A DNA stretch of 64,000 nucleotides from CAZNEZ01 sp964572475. Lineage in GTDB: Bacteria; Bacillota; Clostridia; Lachnospirales; Lachnospiraceae. Below the pieces are notes generated by a model. It was not told where the DNA came from, did not search any database, and was given only the letters and a program-made list of their open reading frames with translations. The DNA is taken from NCBI GenBank assembly GCA_964572475.1, contig CAZNEZ010000002.1, forward strand, positions 43,654-107,653. The letters run 5' to 3'. Made by a program: the position numbers and the translations under genes. Of this stretch, positions 34,977 to 44,792 are shown piece by piece. Position 1 is the first letter of the stretch, and each line of letters begins with the position of its first letter.

Positions 34977-36944
34977 TTACTTTGTTCTTGAATGATTACT
35001 ATTCCTTTTTGAACCTGTTGTATTTCTACCATGACTATTTCTGTTATTATCACGTTTTGAGTTGTTATTCTTTGTATTCTTTGTATTCTTTGTATTCTTT
35101 CCAGAATTTTTAGCATTATGTGATGCATAAGGTTTGTTATGTGACATATTTCTTGGTCTTATAAGACAATGCTTATCAAATCCAATAAGATCCTCTCTTC
35201 CTGCAATATGAAGTGCTTCTTTAACAAGCTCATAGTTTTTAGGATTCCTATACTGGATAAGAGCTCTCTGCATTGCCTTCTCATGAGGATTAACAGGTAC
35301 ATATACCTTCTCCATCGTTCTCGGATCAAGTCCTGTATAATACATACAAGTTGAAATAGTTGAAGGTGTCGGATAGAAATCCTGTACCTGCTCTGGCATA
35401 TACCCCAAATCTCTGAGATATTCTGCCAGCTCAACTGCTTCTTTCATGGTTGAACCAGGATGCGATGACATAAGATAAGGTACAACAAACTGTTTTAATC
35501 CTAAGTCATCGTTTAACTTTTTATATTTTTTGATAAAGCCTTCATAAACACAGTTTTCTGGTTTACCCATCATCTTAAGAACACTATCAGATATGTGCTC
35601 AGGAGCAACTTTTAATTGCCCGCTTATATGATGCTTAATAAGTTCTCTCATAAAAGTATCATCTTTATCAGCCATCAGATAATCAAATCTAATACCAGAT
35701 CTGACAAACACCTTTTTAACATTAGGAAGTTCTCTAAGCTTAGTTAAAAGCTTAAGATAATCCTTATGTTCTACCTTAAGATTGGCACATGGTTTGGGGA
35801 ATAAGCATTGCTTGTTAGGACATACTCCTTTAGTAAGCTGCTTATCACAGGAGGTATGTCTAAAATTCGCCGTCGGACCACCTACATCATGTATATAGCC
35901 TTTAAAATCTTTATCCCATATAAATTTCTTAGCTTCATTTATAATAGATTCATGGCTCCTAACCTGAATAATTCTGCCTTGATGAAAAGTCAGTGCGCAA
36001 AAGCTACAGCCACCAAAGCATCCTCTATTACTAACTAAACTATATTTAACTTCGGTAATTGCAGGTACTCCACCAGCTGCTTCATATGAAGGGTGATAGT
36101 CCCTCATATATGGAAGTGCATAAACCTGATCCATCTCTGAAGATGAAAGTGGCTTAGACGGAGTGTTTTGAACTACATAACAAGTATCTGTATATTTCTC
36201 GACAAGTCTTTTTGCCACAAATGGATCTGTATTGCAGTATTGGGTATAAAAACTTTTTGCATACGTTTTTTTATCTGATTTTACTTCACTAAAATCAGGA
36301 AGTCTAATATAATCATAAACACTATCAAGATTCTTTGTCTTATAAACTGAGCCTTCAATAAATGTGATATCTTTAACATCAAGTCCACTATCAAGCGCAT
36401 CTGCGACCTCTACTATTGATCTTTCTCCCATGCCATATAGCACCAAATCAGCCCCTGAATCGAGCAGAATAGACCTTTTAATCTTATTCGACCAATAATC
36501 ATAATGCCCAAGTCTTCTAAGACTGGCTTCAATTCCACCAATAATAATAGGCTTTGTCTTATATGTCTGTCTTATAAGATTACCATATACAGTAGCTGCA
36601 TAATCTGGTCTTCTATCTATAGCACCGCCTGGTGTAAATGCGTCCTGCTGTCGTCTTTTTTTAGACACAGAATAATGATTAACCATTGAATCCATATTAC
36701 CTGACATTACAAGGAATCCAAGCCTTGGTTCGCCGAATACATTAATACTATTCTTATCTTTCCAATCTGGCTGTGAAATAATTCCCACTCTATAACCATG
36801 CGATACTAAAACTCTACTAATAATAGCATGTCCAAAAGATGGGTGATCTACATATGCATCTCCTATAACATACACAAAATCGCATTGGTCCCAACCCCAT
36901 TTTTCCATATCTTCTTTACAAATTGGTAAAAAATCTTTTATCAT
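34977..36944 (-). CDS. YgiQ-family radical SAM protein
   Basis: A 655-residue radical SAM protein of unknown reaction. N-terminal DUF3362-type region (FVYVIGDAYVDHPSFGHAIISRVL), 4Fe-4S motif in SNRGCFGGCSFCAL (three cysteines), and FVRSGIRFDYLMAD, LKVAPEHISDSVLKMM and PYLMSSHPGSTMKEAVELAEYL. The last ~50 residues are a basic, low-complexity tail rich in Asn, Lys and Ser (NTKNTKNTKNN), encoded by 9-base repeats at about 35070-35100. Start 36944 follows GAAAGGCATGG and is inside the HAD gene's end region. Confidence 0.9.
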   Translation of the reverse strand: MIKDFLPICKEDMEKWGWDQCDFVYVIGDAYVDHPSFGHAIISRVLVSHGYRVGIISQPDWKDKNSINVFGEPRLGFLVMSGNMDSMVNHYSVSKKRRQQDAFTPGGAIDRRPDYAATVYGNLIRQTYKTKPIIIGGIEASLRRLGHYDYWSNKIKRSILLDSGADLVLYGMGERSIVEVADALDSGLDVKDITFIEGSVYKTKNLDSVYDYIRLPDFSEVKSDKKTYAKSFYTQYCNTDPFVAKRLVEKYTDTCYVVQNTPSKPLSSSEMDQVYALPYMRDYHPSYEAAGGVPAITEVKYSLVSNRGCFGGCSFCALTFHQGRIIQVRSHESIINEAKKFIWDKDFKGYIHDVGGPTANFRHTSCDKQLTKGVCPNKQCLFPKPCANLKVEHKDYLKLLTKLRELPNVKKVFVRSGIRFDYLMADKDDTFMRELIKHHISGQLKVAPEHISDSVLKMMGKPENCVYEGFIKKYKKLNDDLGLKQFVVPYLMSSHPGSTMKEAVELAEYLRDLGYMPEQVQDFYPTPSTISTCMYYTGLDPRTMEKVYVPVNPHEKAMQRALIQYRNPKNYELVKEALHIAGREDLIGFDKHCLIRPRNMSHNKPYASHNAKNSGKNTKNTKNTKNNNSKRDNNRNSHGRNTTGSKRNSNHSRTK

Positions 36945-36945
36945 T

Positions 36946-37614
36946 TTAATGTCCATGCCTTTCAAATGTGTTTATTACTTCATTAAAATCATTAATAAAG
37001 TAATCAGCAAGTTTTCTTTTTCGCTGTTCTATATTTTTTGAATAAAGGTCGTCAACTGCACAAACCTTCATATTAGCCTTCTTCCCTGCAATAATTCCAT
37101 TCGGTATATCTTCAAAAACCAAACATCTTACAGGCATAACTTTTAACTTGTCCGCAGCGAGAAGATAAATGTCTGGATTAGGCTTTCCACTCGTTACATC
37201 ACATCCTGTTACAATTGTCTCAAAACAATCATTAATATTTAGTGCCTTTAAAACCAGTTGAGTAAGCTCTCTGGAATTACTTGTTGCAATGCCTGTTTTA
37301 ATCTTATTTTGGGACAATAATGTAAGTATCTCTTTAGCACCTTTTTTTAATTTCACCTCGTTAGTATACATATCAGTAGCCATCTCATTCCAGTCTGTCT
37401 TCATCTTTTCCACACTGTCTTTTATGCCAAATGTATTTTTAAAATAAAATGCTGTCTCAGAAAAACTCATTCCCTCAATGTTTTTTTGCAGTGTATCGGG
37501 TACAGTTAATCCAAATCTATTTAAATAAATCTCATCTATTGAATGCCACATCCACATAGAATCTATAAGAGTGCCATCAAGGTCAAAGATTACTGCTTCA
37601 ATATTAGTTAACAT
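36946..37614 (-). CDS. HAD-family phosphatase, beta-phosphoglucomutase-like
   Basis: A 222-residue HAD subfamily IA hydrolase. Motif I is FDLDGTLIDS (nucleophile Asp at 11, general acid at 13), motif II is GIATSNSR, motif III is KPNPDIYLLAA, and motif IV is VFEDIPNGIIAGKKA. A helical cap lies between I and II. Substrate unknown. It overlaps the pseudouridine synthase by 11 bases. Confidence 0.9.
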   Translation of the reverse strand: MLTNIEAVIFDLDGTLIDSMWMWHSIDEIYLNRFGLTVPDTLQKNIEGMSFSETAFYFKNTFGIKDSVEKMKTDWNEMATDMYTNEVKLKKGAKEILTLLSQNKIKTGIATSNSRELTQLVLKALNINDCFETIVTGCDVTSGKPNPDIYLLAADKLKVMPVRCLVFEDIPNGIIAGKKANMKVCAVDDLYSKNIEQRKRKLADYFINDFNEVINTFERHGH

Positions 37615-38332
37615 TAGTATTTCCTCTTAATTGTTGAATTTCATTGTCAGTCAAAGGTCTGTACTCACCTGGTTTTAGATTTGTATCTAGTTTTAGAGAA
37701 CCCATTGATAGTCTTTTTAAAAAGACCACCTTAAGGCCAAGATTTAGGAACATTCTCTTAACCTGATGATACATTCCTTCATGAATTACAAGTTCAATTT
37801 CAGAGATATCTCCAGATTGAAGAATCGTGAGTTCTCCTGGTCTAACTACAGTTCCATCCTTAAATGTCATTCCTAGCGCCATTGCTTTTACATGTTCATT
37901 CGTTACATTTCCTTCAATCTTAGCGAAGTAACGTTTTGGTACATGTTTAATCGGGCTTAGCAGATTATGTGCCAGCTCTCCGTCATTAGTAATAAGTAAA
38001 AGACCTTCTGTATCCTTATCAAGTCTTCCAACCGGAAATAAATCTTTTCTTTTGCTGTCAATAAGCTCTAATACCGTCTTATCTTTATGATCCTTTGTTG
38101 CTGATATTACACCAGAAGGCTTGTTTAGCATATAATATTCATGCATAGCATAAGTTACTACCTGATTGTCATACTTAACTACATCAGAATCCAGATCAAT
38201 TTTAATTCCAGTAGACATAATTCTATTATCGTTAACCATAACAAGTCCTTGTCTAATTTTATCTTTAACATCTGTTCTGCTTCCGATACCCATATCAGCC
38301 AGATATTTGTCAAGTCGAATCAATTTACTCAA
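37604..38332 (-). CDS. RsuA/RluB-type pseudouridine synthase
   Basis: A 242-residue enzyme with an N-terminal S4 domain (LDKYLADMGIGSRTDVKDKIRQGLV) and the RsuA-type catalytic segment GRLDKDTEGLLLITNDGELAH (catalytic Asp in RLD), then GMYHQVKRMFLNLG. It probably modifies 16S or 23S rRNA. The start codon is TTG at 38332, eight bases after AGGGGAT; the codon overlaps the relQ stop as TTGA, so translation is likely coupled. Confidence 0.9.
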   Translation of the reverse strand: MSKLIRLDKYLADMGIGSRTDVKDKIRQGLVMVNDNRIMSTGIKIDLDSDVVKYDNQVVTYAMHEYYMLNKPSGVISATKDHKDKTVLELIDSKRKDLFPVGRLDKDTEGLLLITNDGELAHNLLSPIKHVPKRYFAKIEGNVTNEHVKAMALGMTFKDGTVVRPGELTILQSGDISEIELVIHEGMYHQVKRMFLNLGLKVVFLKRLSMGSLKLDTNLKPGEYRPLTDNEIQQLRGNTNVN

Positions 38333-39135
38333 TATCTTATCCCCTGTGCATGATATCCTTCTGCTATTATATCAAGCTCCTTGCTAAATCTTTGTAATTG
38401 TTCGAGATCATTTTGTTTATAAATTCTATAAAATTCATCTTGAATTTTAATTATCTCTCTCTTATTTGCAACAGAATACAAATTCTGAATACTATTAAGA
38501 ATCTCTGCTACTACATTAGCTTTAACCTGAAAAGAGTTCTGTGCATCCATAATCTCTCCACGAATCTGAGACATTTCTTTATCCAGAATAAGAATAGCAT
38601 CAGCTGCTCCACTAAGTCTTTCTCTAATATATGATGGCATATTCTGACGGTACTTGTACTGTAGCGAATGCTCAATAGTGGCCCAAAAATTCATAGCCAT
38701 AGTTCTAATTTGAATCTCAACGTGAACCCTCTTAGTACCCTTTAATGTCTGAACATCATAATATACAATCATATGATAACTTCTGTATCCACTGTCTTTT
38801 ATGTTCTTAACATAATCCTTTTCACTTTTTACTTCCATATCCGTACGATTCTTTATAATCTCAACAACCTTGTCAATATCCTCAACAAATTGGCAGATTA
38901 TTCTAATTCCTGCCATATCTTCAATCTTATCATTAATATCTTCAATAGCTATCTTCTTTTTCTGACATTTTTCAAGAATACTCGAAATCTTCTTAACTCT
39001 GCCATCTACCTGTTCAATAGGCGAATACATATTCGCACTTCTATATTCTTTAATGATATAATTAAACTTGACCATAAGCTCATTAACAGCTAGTTCATAC
39101 GGATAGAGAATCTCTCTCCATAACTGAATCTCCAT
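38329..39135 (-). CDS. RelQ-type small alarmone synthetase
   Basis: GTP pyrophosphokinase that makes (p)ppGpp from ATP and GTP or GDP, without hydrolase, TGS or ACT domains. The 268-residue protein has the synthetase core: DRVKKISSILEKCQ-like substrate loop (as QVDGRVKKISSILEK), DKIEDMAGIRIICQF with metal Asp, DSGYRSYHMIVYY and VHVEIQIRTMAMNFWATIEH. C-terminal helices mediate tetramer formation in relatives. Start 39135 follows GAAAGGCATGG. A TATAAT-like -10 at 39215-39220 lies upstream. A hairpin at 39177-39200 separates it from the M23 peptidase gene. Confidence 0.93.
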   Translation of the reverse strand: MEIQLWREILYPYELAVNELMVKFNYIIKEYRSANMYSPIEQVDGRVKKISSILEKCQKKKIAIEDINDKIEDMAGIRIICQFVEDIDKVVEIIKNRTDMEVKSEKDYVKNIKDSGYRSYHMIVYYDVQTLKGTKRVHVEIQIRTMAMNFWATIEHSLQYKYRQNMPSYIRERLSGAADAILILDKEMSQIRGEIMDAQNSFQVKANVVAEILNSIQNLYSVANKREIIKIQDEFYRIYKQNDLEQLQRFSKELDIIAEGYHAQGIRY

Positions 39136-39176
39136 AATATACCATGCCTTTCTGAAATGCACTAAACATTTTTATT

Positions 39177-39200
39177 CTTTTAAGATAATATTCTTAAAAG
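39177..39200. terminator. AT-rich hairpin between the M23 peptidase and RelQ genes
   Basis: CTTTTAAGA and TCTTAAAAG pair perfectly around TAATAT. Either a weak terminator or a leader hairpin of the RelQ gene. Confidence 0.4.
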
Positions 39201-39231
39201 CCATACTGTGTATTATTATACCACATGAGTA

Positions 39232-40128
39232 CTATAAAATGAAAGAATATTGAAGTTTTTTATCTTCATATAATTTCAAAATCCAATATGGATTAATGCT
39301 TATTTCCTCATTATTATCATTTATGTATATTCCAAAATGTAAATGAACATCAAAATTTCCTGTCGTTCCTTCAACGAGACTATACCCTGTATCTCCCATA
39401 TATCCTATCATTTGTCCAGCCTTAACCTTATCTCCCTGACTAATACCATCCGCATATCCAAATAAATGCGCATAATAAAAATACGCACCATTTTCGCTTC
39501 TAACTCCTATTCTATATCCGCCAAGCTCCAACCATCCTATACTCTCAACAGTTCCATCGCACACACTTATTATGGGAAAATATCCTCTTTTATTATTACT
39601 TGACATAATATCACAGCCTTCATGAGTTCTCTCACCACCATAAGTACGCTCTCCTCCAAATGAGTCTGAATAATATACATATGCATCACTATTAATTATA
39701 TCTACTACCGGGAAATAATCTTCATCTTCCAATATCTCCTTATATGCCAAAACAAGCTTATTATAATATGGCATACTATCTTTTTCTATATGCTCCTTAG
39801 TTCTCTCAAAGATTTCCTTTGTAAATAAATCAGAATTAGTTTCACTTTCATCTGATAGGTCATATTGATAATATACCATGAATGTAGCAATACAATCATA
39901 TAAATCCTTAGCGTTATCATTTGCAAAAGCTTCAATATTATAATAACTCATTGTAGATAACTTAAGCTTTCTAAAATTTTCTTCTTTCAAAATATTATCA
40001 GACACTTCATATTTTTCAAACGAATAGTACATTCTTATCACTATTGATTGTGATATCAATGCTGCCAGTAATATAAAAATTATATATCTATAATATCGAT
40101 TACCAAATATTTGTTTTCTATATACCAT
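39232..40128 (-). CDS. M23-family metallopeptidase, membrane anchored
   Basis: A 298-residue zinc peptidase of the LytM/SpoIIQ type. One N-terminal membrane segment (about 14-31), an extracytoplasmic helical spacer, then the peptidase domain (about 165-280): HEGCDIMS has the HxxxD zinc ligands, and FDVHLHFGIYI the HxH motif. The presence of both suggests an active cell-wall hydrolase. GGGGGCACA precedes the start. Substrate bond not known. Confidence 0.87.
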   Translation of the reverse strand: MVYRKQIFGNRYYRYIIFILLAALISQSIVIRMYYSFEKYEVSDNILKEENFRKLKLSTMSYYNIEAFANDNAKDLYDCIATFMVYYQYDLSDESETNSDLFTKEIFERTKEHIEKDSMPYYNKLVLAYKEILEDEDYFPVVDIINSDAYVYYSDSFGGERTYGGERTHEGCDIMSSNNKRGYFPIISVCDGTVESIGWLELGGYRIGVRSENGAYFYYAHLFGYADGISQGDKVKAGQMIGYMGDTGYSLVEGTTGNFDVHLHFGIYINDNNEEISINPYWILKLYEDKKLQYSFIL

Positions 40129-40200
40129 TGTGCCCCCATAGATTAATTAGAAAAAGATTTCTTATATCATCATATGCGGACATTATTATTTTATTATTAT

Positions 40201-41910
40201 TTAAAATGTCATTCCAATATCCTCGTTATCTATTACAATTCTTCCTCTGCCCTGCTTTTTAGCTGCATACATAGACCAGTCTGCACGATTAAGTAAATCA
40301 TCTGGATTGCCACAAGTGGTAGGATATGATGTAATACCAATACTTATATCTATCTTAACTTCTTTACCATTATCCACAAAAACAGCTTTTTTAATTGCCT
40401 TATGAAGTTCTTTCATGATTCTATCACATTCATCTACGTCCATTCCCTGAAAAAGAAGTACAAATTCTTCACCACCATATCTAAATGTTAATCCGTTATA
40501 CATTTTCACCACTTCATTTGCTATAGCTGCACACTTTTGTATAATGATATCTCCAAACAGATGCCCATAGGTATCATTAATCTTCTTAAAATAATCAATG
40601 TCAAAAAGGGCAATCGAAAGTGGCTTATTCTCATCAACACTTTTATTACATAAATCAGGATATACTTTTGTAAGATATCGTCTGTTATAGATACCTGTAA
40701 GTCCGTCTCTTATTGAATTTTCTTCTGCATTAGAATACAAAATAGCATTACTTACGGCAATACAATATTGTTCAATAATATTATTATAAAAATTAACATT
40801 ATCAGTAAAATAATTCTGTTTGTTTTTACCTATAAGTAAAAAACCAATAACATCCTCTTTGAACTGATAATCATGTACTAGCAAAGACTTAACTTCGGAT
40901 TTTTTAAGATAATGCAATCTTTTATCAGTTAAATCAACATTATTATTAATGTATACTTCTCCATTGGCAAACGTAAGCCTTTCAATCTTATAATGATTAA
41001 AGCTATCTATAATATCTTTTGCTATATCTCCATTTGAACTATCCCTAGCTGAAATTTTAATAACAGCCCCTTTGTTCATTGTAATACCCATAGTACAAAC
41101 ATCTATATCCATATATTCAATAAGGCTTGTAGTTATGTAGTCAAGTAGTTGGTCCAATTCGAGAGAAGCAGAAATATCCTTCATAATCTTGTATTGAATT
41201 TCCATCTCTGCATTATTCTTAACTATTCTTGAATTAGCCGCCTCTAATTGTATCTTTTGAATATTCAACTGTTCATTAGCCTTAATAAGCTCATTCTGAT
41301 AGCGTTTCATACTATCATTGTCCTTTTCAGAATAGAAAAACAGACGTTCCTGCTTGCTTAAATCATCATAATATATCTGAAGAACTTCACCATATGTGCC
41401 AAGTGCTGCAATAGCAATCAGTATGCTAATAGCAGTAAATGCAATTATAATAATTATCTCATAATTACTAGTTGCATTTACAACATAATAAAATGATACT
41501 GCAAATACGAACGGAGAAACAATCTCAGATGTAAGAGTACTTATGTTTACCTTATCATTGATATTACTAAGTAACACAGCAATTACCATATGAAAAATGT
41601 ATATTCCAATCAAAAACACCGTTAAAGTCATAACTTTAGTAATGAATACAATAGCAAACATAATTGAAATCAATAAGATGTATTTTATTCCATGTAGAAC
41701 CTTTTCATGATAATATAACTTAGTAAAAGATACTATATAATCAATCAACAGAAAAAGGAGAACTAATCCTTCAAACACTAAGTTTGTTTTAAAGTCTCTA
41801 TTATGAGTTAAATATTGATATCCTATAGAACATAAAATAACAACTATAATTAGAAGATTGTATTTTCTAAGTCTGTTTAGTACTTTGATTTTAATCTCTT
41901 CTTCAAGCAT
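40201..41910 (-). CDS. Membrane diguanylate cyclase (GAF-like plus GGEEF)
   Basis: A 569-residue c-di-GMP synthase. Four to six membrane segments in the first ~180 residues, a coiled-coil linker (about 190-245), a GAF-like domain (about 250-400), then GGDEF with RYGGEEFVLLF active site and GRGRIVID near the end. No I-site RxxD directly before the GGEEF is obvious. AGGGGG before ATG 41910 sets the start. It follows the FtsA-like gene by 11 bases, so the two are almost certainly cotranscribed. Confidence 0.92.
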   Translation of the reverse strand: MLEEEIKIKVLNRLRKYNLLIIVVILCSIGYQYLTHNRDFKTNLVFEGLVLLFLLIDYIVSFTKLYYHEKVLHGIKYILLISIMFAIVFITKVMTLTVFLIGIYIFHMVIAVLLSNINDKVNISTLTSEIVSPFVFAVSFYYVVNATSNYEIIIIIAFTAISILIAIAALGTYGEVLQIYYDDLSKQERLFFYSEKDNDSMKRYQNELIKANEQLNIQKIQLEAANSRIVKNNAEMEIQYKIMKDISASLELDQLLDYITTSLIEYMDIDVCTMGITMNKGAVIKISARDSSNGDIAKDIIDSFNHYKIERLTFANGEVYINNNVDLTDKRLHYLKKSEVKSLLVHDYQFKEDVIGFLLIGKNKQNYFTDNVNFYNNIIEQYCIAVSNAILYSNAEENSIRDGLTGIYNRRYLTKVYPDLCNKSVDENKPLSIALFDIDYFKKINDTYGHLFGDIIIQKCAAIANEVVKMYNGLTFRYGGEEFVLLFQGMDVDECDRIMKELHKAIKKAVFVDNGKEVKIDISIGITSYPTTCGNPDDLLNRADWSMYAAKKQGRGRIVIDNEDIGMTF

Positions 41911-41921
41911 AAGTATCCCCC

Positions 41922-44075
41922 TTATTTCCAATAAAGTTCAGTTATATCCCCATCTTTAATTGAATCTGTAAAACTAGCATTTTCGCCATTAAGTGTCATG
42001 ACTATCTCATTACCAGATGGAGTCTGGGTATCAAATGGATAAAAATCAAGAATATCAACAAATATGTAAGATTTCTTATTCTTCAAACATATAGGTTCTC
42101 TATTCACAATTATATATATATCATTTACATCACTTATATCATTTATATCATTTACACCACTTATATTATTATCCTTTTTCATATCAACTTCTATATTGTC
42201 ATCTTCTGCGATATCATCTTGTATGTAATCATCCTCTATCGATGAATCCTGTAACATATCTTCGCCAATTTCATCACCTAGCTCTTCGTGCTGTAATTCA
42301 TCTACTTTACTCTGTGAAAAACTAGTTTTGGGTTTTAAGCTAACCTTAAAGTTAGCATAAACCTTAGTTTCAGAATCTGTCTTCTCATTATTGACAAAAA
42401 CCTCAAAATTCTCATCATCTATATCCAGCATCTCTAATAATTGTTCAATAGTATAATAATCAAGTACCGTAATATCATCATCCTGTTTTACCTCATAATA
42501 ACTATTCTCAAGATGTCCTGATACATCAAAAAACTTAGGACAGACAACTTTTTTATTATCAACAAAAATACTAAACTCATCATGAAATTCTGGTAATTCT
42601 TCAAGTCTTAGTGAGGCATCCTCTCCAATAGTAGATGGAGTAATTATAATATGATCATTTCTTACAATTGCCGAATTAATGTTAGCTTCTTCTCCGTTAA
42701 TTGTGATAATTGCTGGCTCTCCAAGTTCTCCTTTTGCCATTCTTTTTATACCATTAACAGAATAATCAATCTGATGTCCTCTCCTTGGGAAAAGTTCTTC
42801 ATTAGGGAAGGCAATCTGAAGTGCTGCATCAACAACTGTTAATCTGCTATTATCATATAATTTTATTCGTTGTCCATTAATATTTACAAAGATAAAATTA
42901 TTCTTCTGGCTGTAATAATTTAAGCAGATTCCAATAGGAGTAACAAGTAATGGATCTTTTTTAATACCTGGCTGAACAAATTCAACATCTCCAAGTACCT
43001 CTTCACCTCTAAGCGCCACTCTTTCATCTGGAATATCCAAATACTCTGAAAGACTTGTTGTAAAATCAAAAGCCTTTCCACCACCACCCACTATAAATAC
43101 TGCATTAACACTTTTTCCACCATTAAGTTCAACAATTTTATCTGCAATCTCTTTTGTAATCTTTCTAACTGTTGCTTCTATCACTGCTTTGGCTTCTGCT
43201 ATATCAAGTTTATGGCTTAAAGCCATTATATCTTTAAATGTACATGGCTTATTCCTGCATGCACTTATTTTAATCTTCTCAGCAGTCTTGAAGTCTACTA
43301 GATATTTATGTACTAAAGCCTCTGTAATCTCATCTCCCGCATGTGGAATCATACCATATGCAATAATGCTTCCATCTTTTGTTATTGAAATATCAGAAGT
43401 TCCTGCGCCCACATCGACAAGCGCAATATTAAGGAGTCTAAACTGTTCCGGAATGGCTATGTTAATAGCCGCAATAGGCTCAAGAGTAAGACTTGCTACT
43501 TCTAAATCTGCTACGGATACTGCCGAATACAAACCATCTACTACTTCATTTGGAAGAAATGTAGCAAGCACATCTGCTGCTAAATGCTTACCTTTATGTC
43601 CTTCGAGATTATTGATAAAAAAGCCATTCATATAATACTTAATAACTGAATAGCCAACACAAAAATAGTCATTAGACCTCTCTGATTCTCTAATCTCTTC
43701 GTATGCCTTTTCAACACCCATAAGATCAAGCGAATAAATATTTTCATTGGTAATAACCATATCCTCTTCAAGGTCCCATTCTACATGAACTGTAACAGTC
43801 TTAAGAACTCGTCCAGCTGCTGCGATACAAACATCTTTAAGAGGAGAGCCAAGTTGATTCTCCAATTCTCTTTTAACAAAATCTATAGAATTACCGACTG
43901 CCTGAATATCATGAATCTGACCATCAATCATGGCTCTAGTATCATGTTCCTTCACGCAATGTGCAATTACATTAAACTTATCTCTTTCCAGATATCCTAC
44001 AGAACCCACAATACTTCTAGTTCCTATATCAAGTCCAAATACAAGTTGATCTTTATATTTGTTATTCTCGTTCAT
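41922..44075 (-). CDS. FtsA-like actin-family protein with long C-terminal extension
   Basis: A 717-residue protein. The actin-like ATPase core (about 10-370) has FGLDIGTRSIVGSVGY (phosphate 1), ALVDVGAGTSDISIT (phosphate 2) and FIVGGGGKAFDF (adenosine). The rest is unlike FtsA: three regions share a pattern of V-x-[IV]-N-x-[QEK] followed by a DI-type strand, ...LNGE.a and GD near the end (about 380-480, 500-590 and 665-717), joined by a highly acidic linker rich in Asp and Ile. FtsA is usually ~420 residues; the last residues do not look like an amphipathic membrane helix. GGAGG precedes ATG 44075. Function in division or shape is likely but unproven. Confidence 0.75.
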   Translation of the reverse strand: MNENNKYKDQLVFGLDIGTRSIVGSVGYLERDKFNVIAHCVKEHDTRAMIDGQIHDIQAVGNSIDFVKRELENQLGSPLKDVCIAAAGRVLKTVTVHVEWDLEEDMVITNENIYSLDLMGVEKAYEEIRESERSNDYFCVGYSVIKYYMNGFFINNLEGHKGKHLAADVLATFLPNEVVDGLYSAVSVADLEVASLTLEPIAAINIAIPEQFRLLNIALVDVGAGTSDISITKDGSIIAYGMIPHAGDEITEALVHKYLVDFKTAEKIKISACRNKPCTFKDIMALSHKLDIAEAKAVIEATVRKITKEIADKIVELNGGKSVNAVFIVGGGGKAFDFTTSLSEYLDIPDERVALRGEEVLGDVEFVQPGIKKDPLLVTPIGICLNYYSQKNNFIFVNINGQRIKLYDNSRLTVVDAALQIAFPNEELFPRRGHQIDYSVNGIKRMAKGELGEPAIITINGEEANINSAIVRNDHIIITPSTIGEDASLRLEELPEFHDEFSIFVDNKKVVCPKFFDVSGHLENSYYEVKQDDDITVLDYYTIEQLLEMLDIDDENFEVFVNNEKTDSETKVYANFKVSLKPKTSFSQSKVDELQHEELGDEIGEDMLQDSSIEDDYIQDDIAEDDNIEVDMKKDNNISGVNDINDISDVNDIYIIVNREPICLKNKKSYIFVDILDFYPFDTQTPSGNEIVMTLNGENASFTDSIKDGDITELYWK

Positions 44076-44149
44076 CCAAAGCTCCTCCGAACTGTAAAAG
44101 TCCAAACATATTTTACTTTATTTATCTAATAATTTTAACATAATATATG

Positions 44150-44737
44150 CTAAAACTCTAGTATTTTTTCAATCTGTGATATAGTATCTGACAATGCACC
44201 AGAATTATCTATTACTGCATCGCAGCTTTTTCTAAATTCTTCTTCTGATAACTGATTATTTATTATGTCAATTACTTTTTGTTCACTATATCCACGGCTT
44301 GACATAAGTCTTTTCTTTCTAACTTCTATATCAGCATAACAATATATAATCTTGTCACATATTTCTCTATATCCCGCTTCTAAAAGCAATGCTGCTTCTA
44401 TGACAATTAATGCATTTTCATCTAATTCTTTAATCTGATTAATTCTTGCTTCAATCTCTTTTCTGACTTCTGGATGAATAATTCCATTAAGAATATCTAA
44501 TTTGTCTGAATCTGAAAAAACTATTTTCCCTAGAGCTTTTCTGTCTATCTCCAGACTATCCTCTAGAATTTCTTTTCCAAATTCACTAATAATTTTGTCA
44601 TAAGCGTTATTACCTCTCCTCATCACTTCATGTCCAACTTCATCTGCAACTAATAAATATGCGTTAAATCTGTCTTTCATCAAATTAAGAACTGTGGATT
44701 TACCTGTACCAACGCCTCCGGTTATTCCTATTATCAT
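44150..44737 (-). CDS. coaE: Dephospho-CoA kinase
   Basis: Last step of coenzyme A synthesis. The 195-residue P-loop kinase has IGITGGVGTGKSTVLNLM (Walker A), LVADEVGHEVM, LNGIIHPEVRKEI and IEAALLLEAGY. It lies after polA by 55 bases and before the FtsA-like gene by 74 bases. polA-coaE adjacency is widespread in bacteria. Confidence 0.96.
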   Translation of the reverse strand: MIIGITGGVGTGKSTVLNLMKDRFNAYLLVADEVGHEVMRRGNNAYDKIISEFGKEILEDSLEIDRKALGKIVFSDSDKLDILNGIIHPEVRKEIEARINQIKELDENALIVIEAALLLEAGYREICDKIIYCYADIEVRKKRLMSSRGYSEQKVIDIINNQLSEEEFRKSCDAVIDNSGALSDTISQIEKILEF

Positions 44738-44792
44738 CTCAAAACCTTCTTTTACTATGTGTTTTATTGAAATTGCATATGTCTTCTATATG

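Noticed and set aside
35070..35105. 9-base repeats (TTTGTATTC) as a separate element
   Set aside because: They lie inside ygiQ and simply encode its NTK tail.
34943..35128. N-terminal extension of the SDR rich in Ile/Arg repeats
   Set aside because: It reads the 9-base repeats of the YgiQ tail in another frame; the true start at 34942 has GAAAGG and begins just before the TGASSGMG loop.
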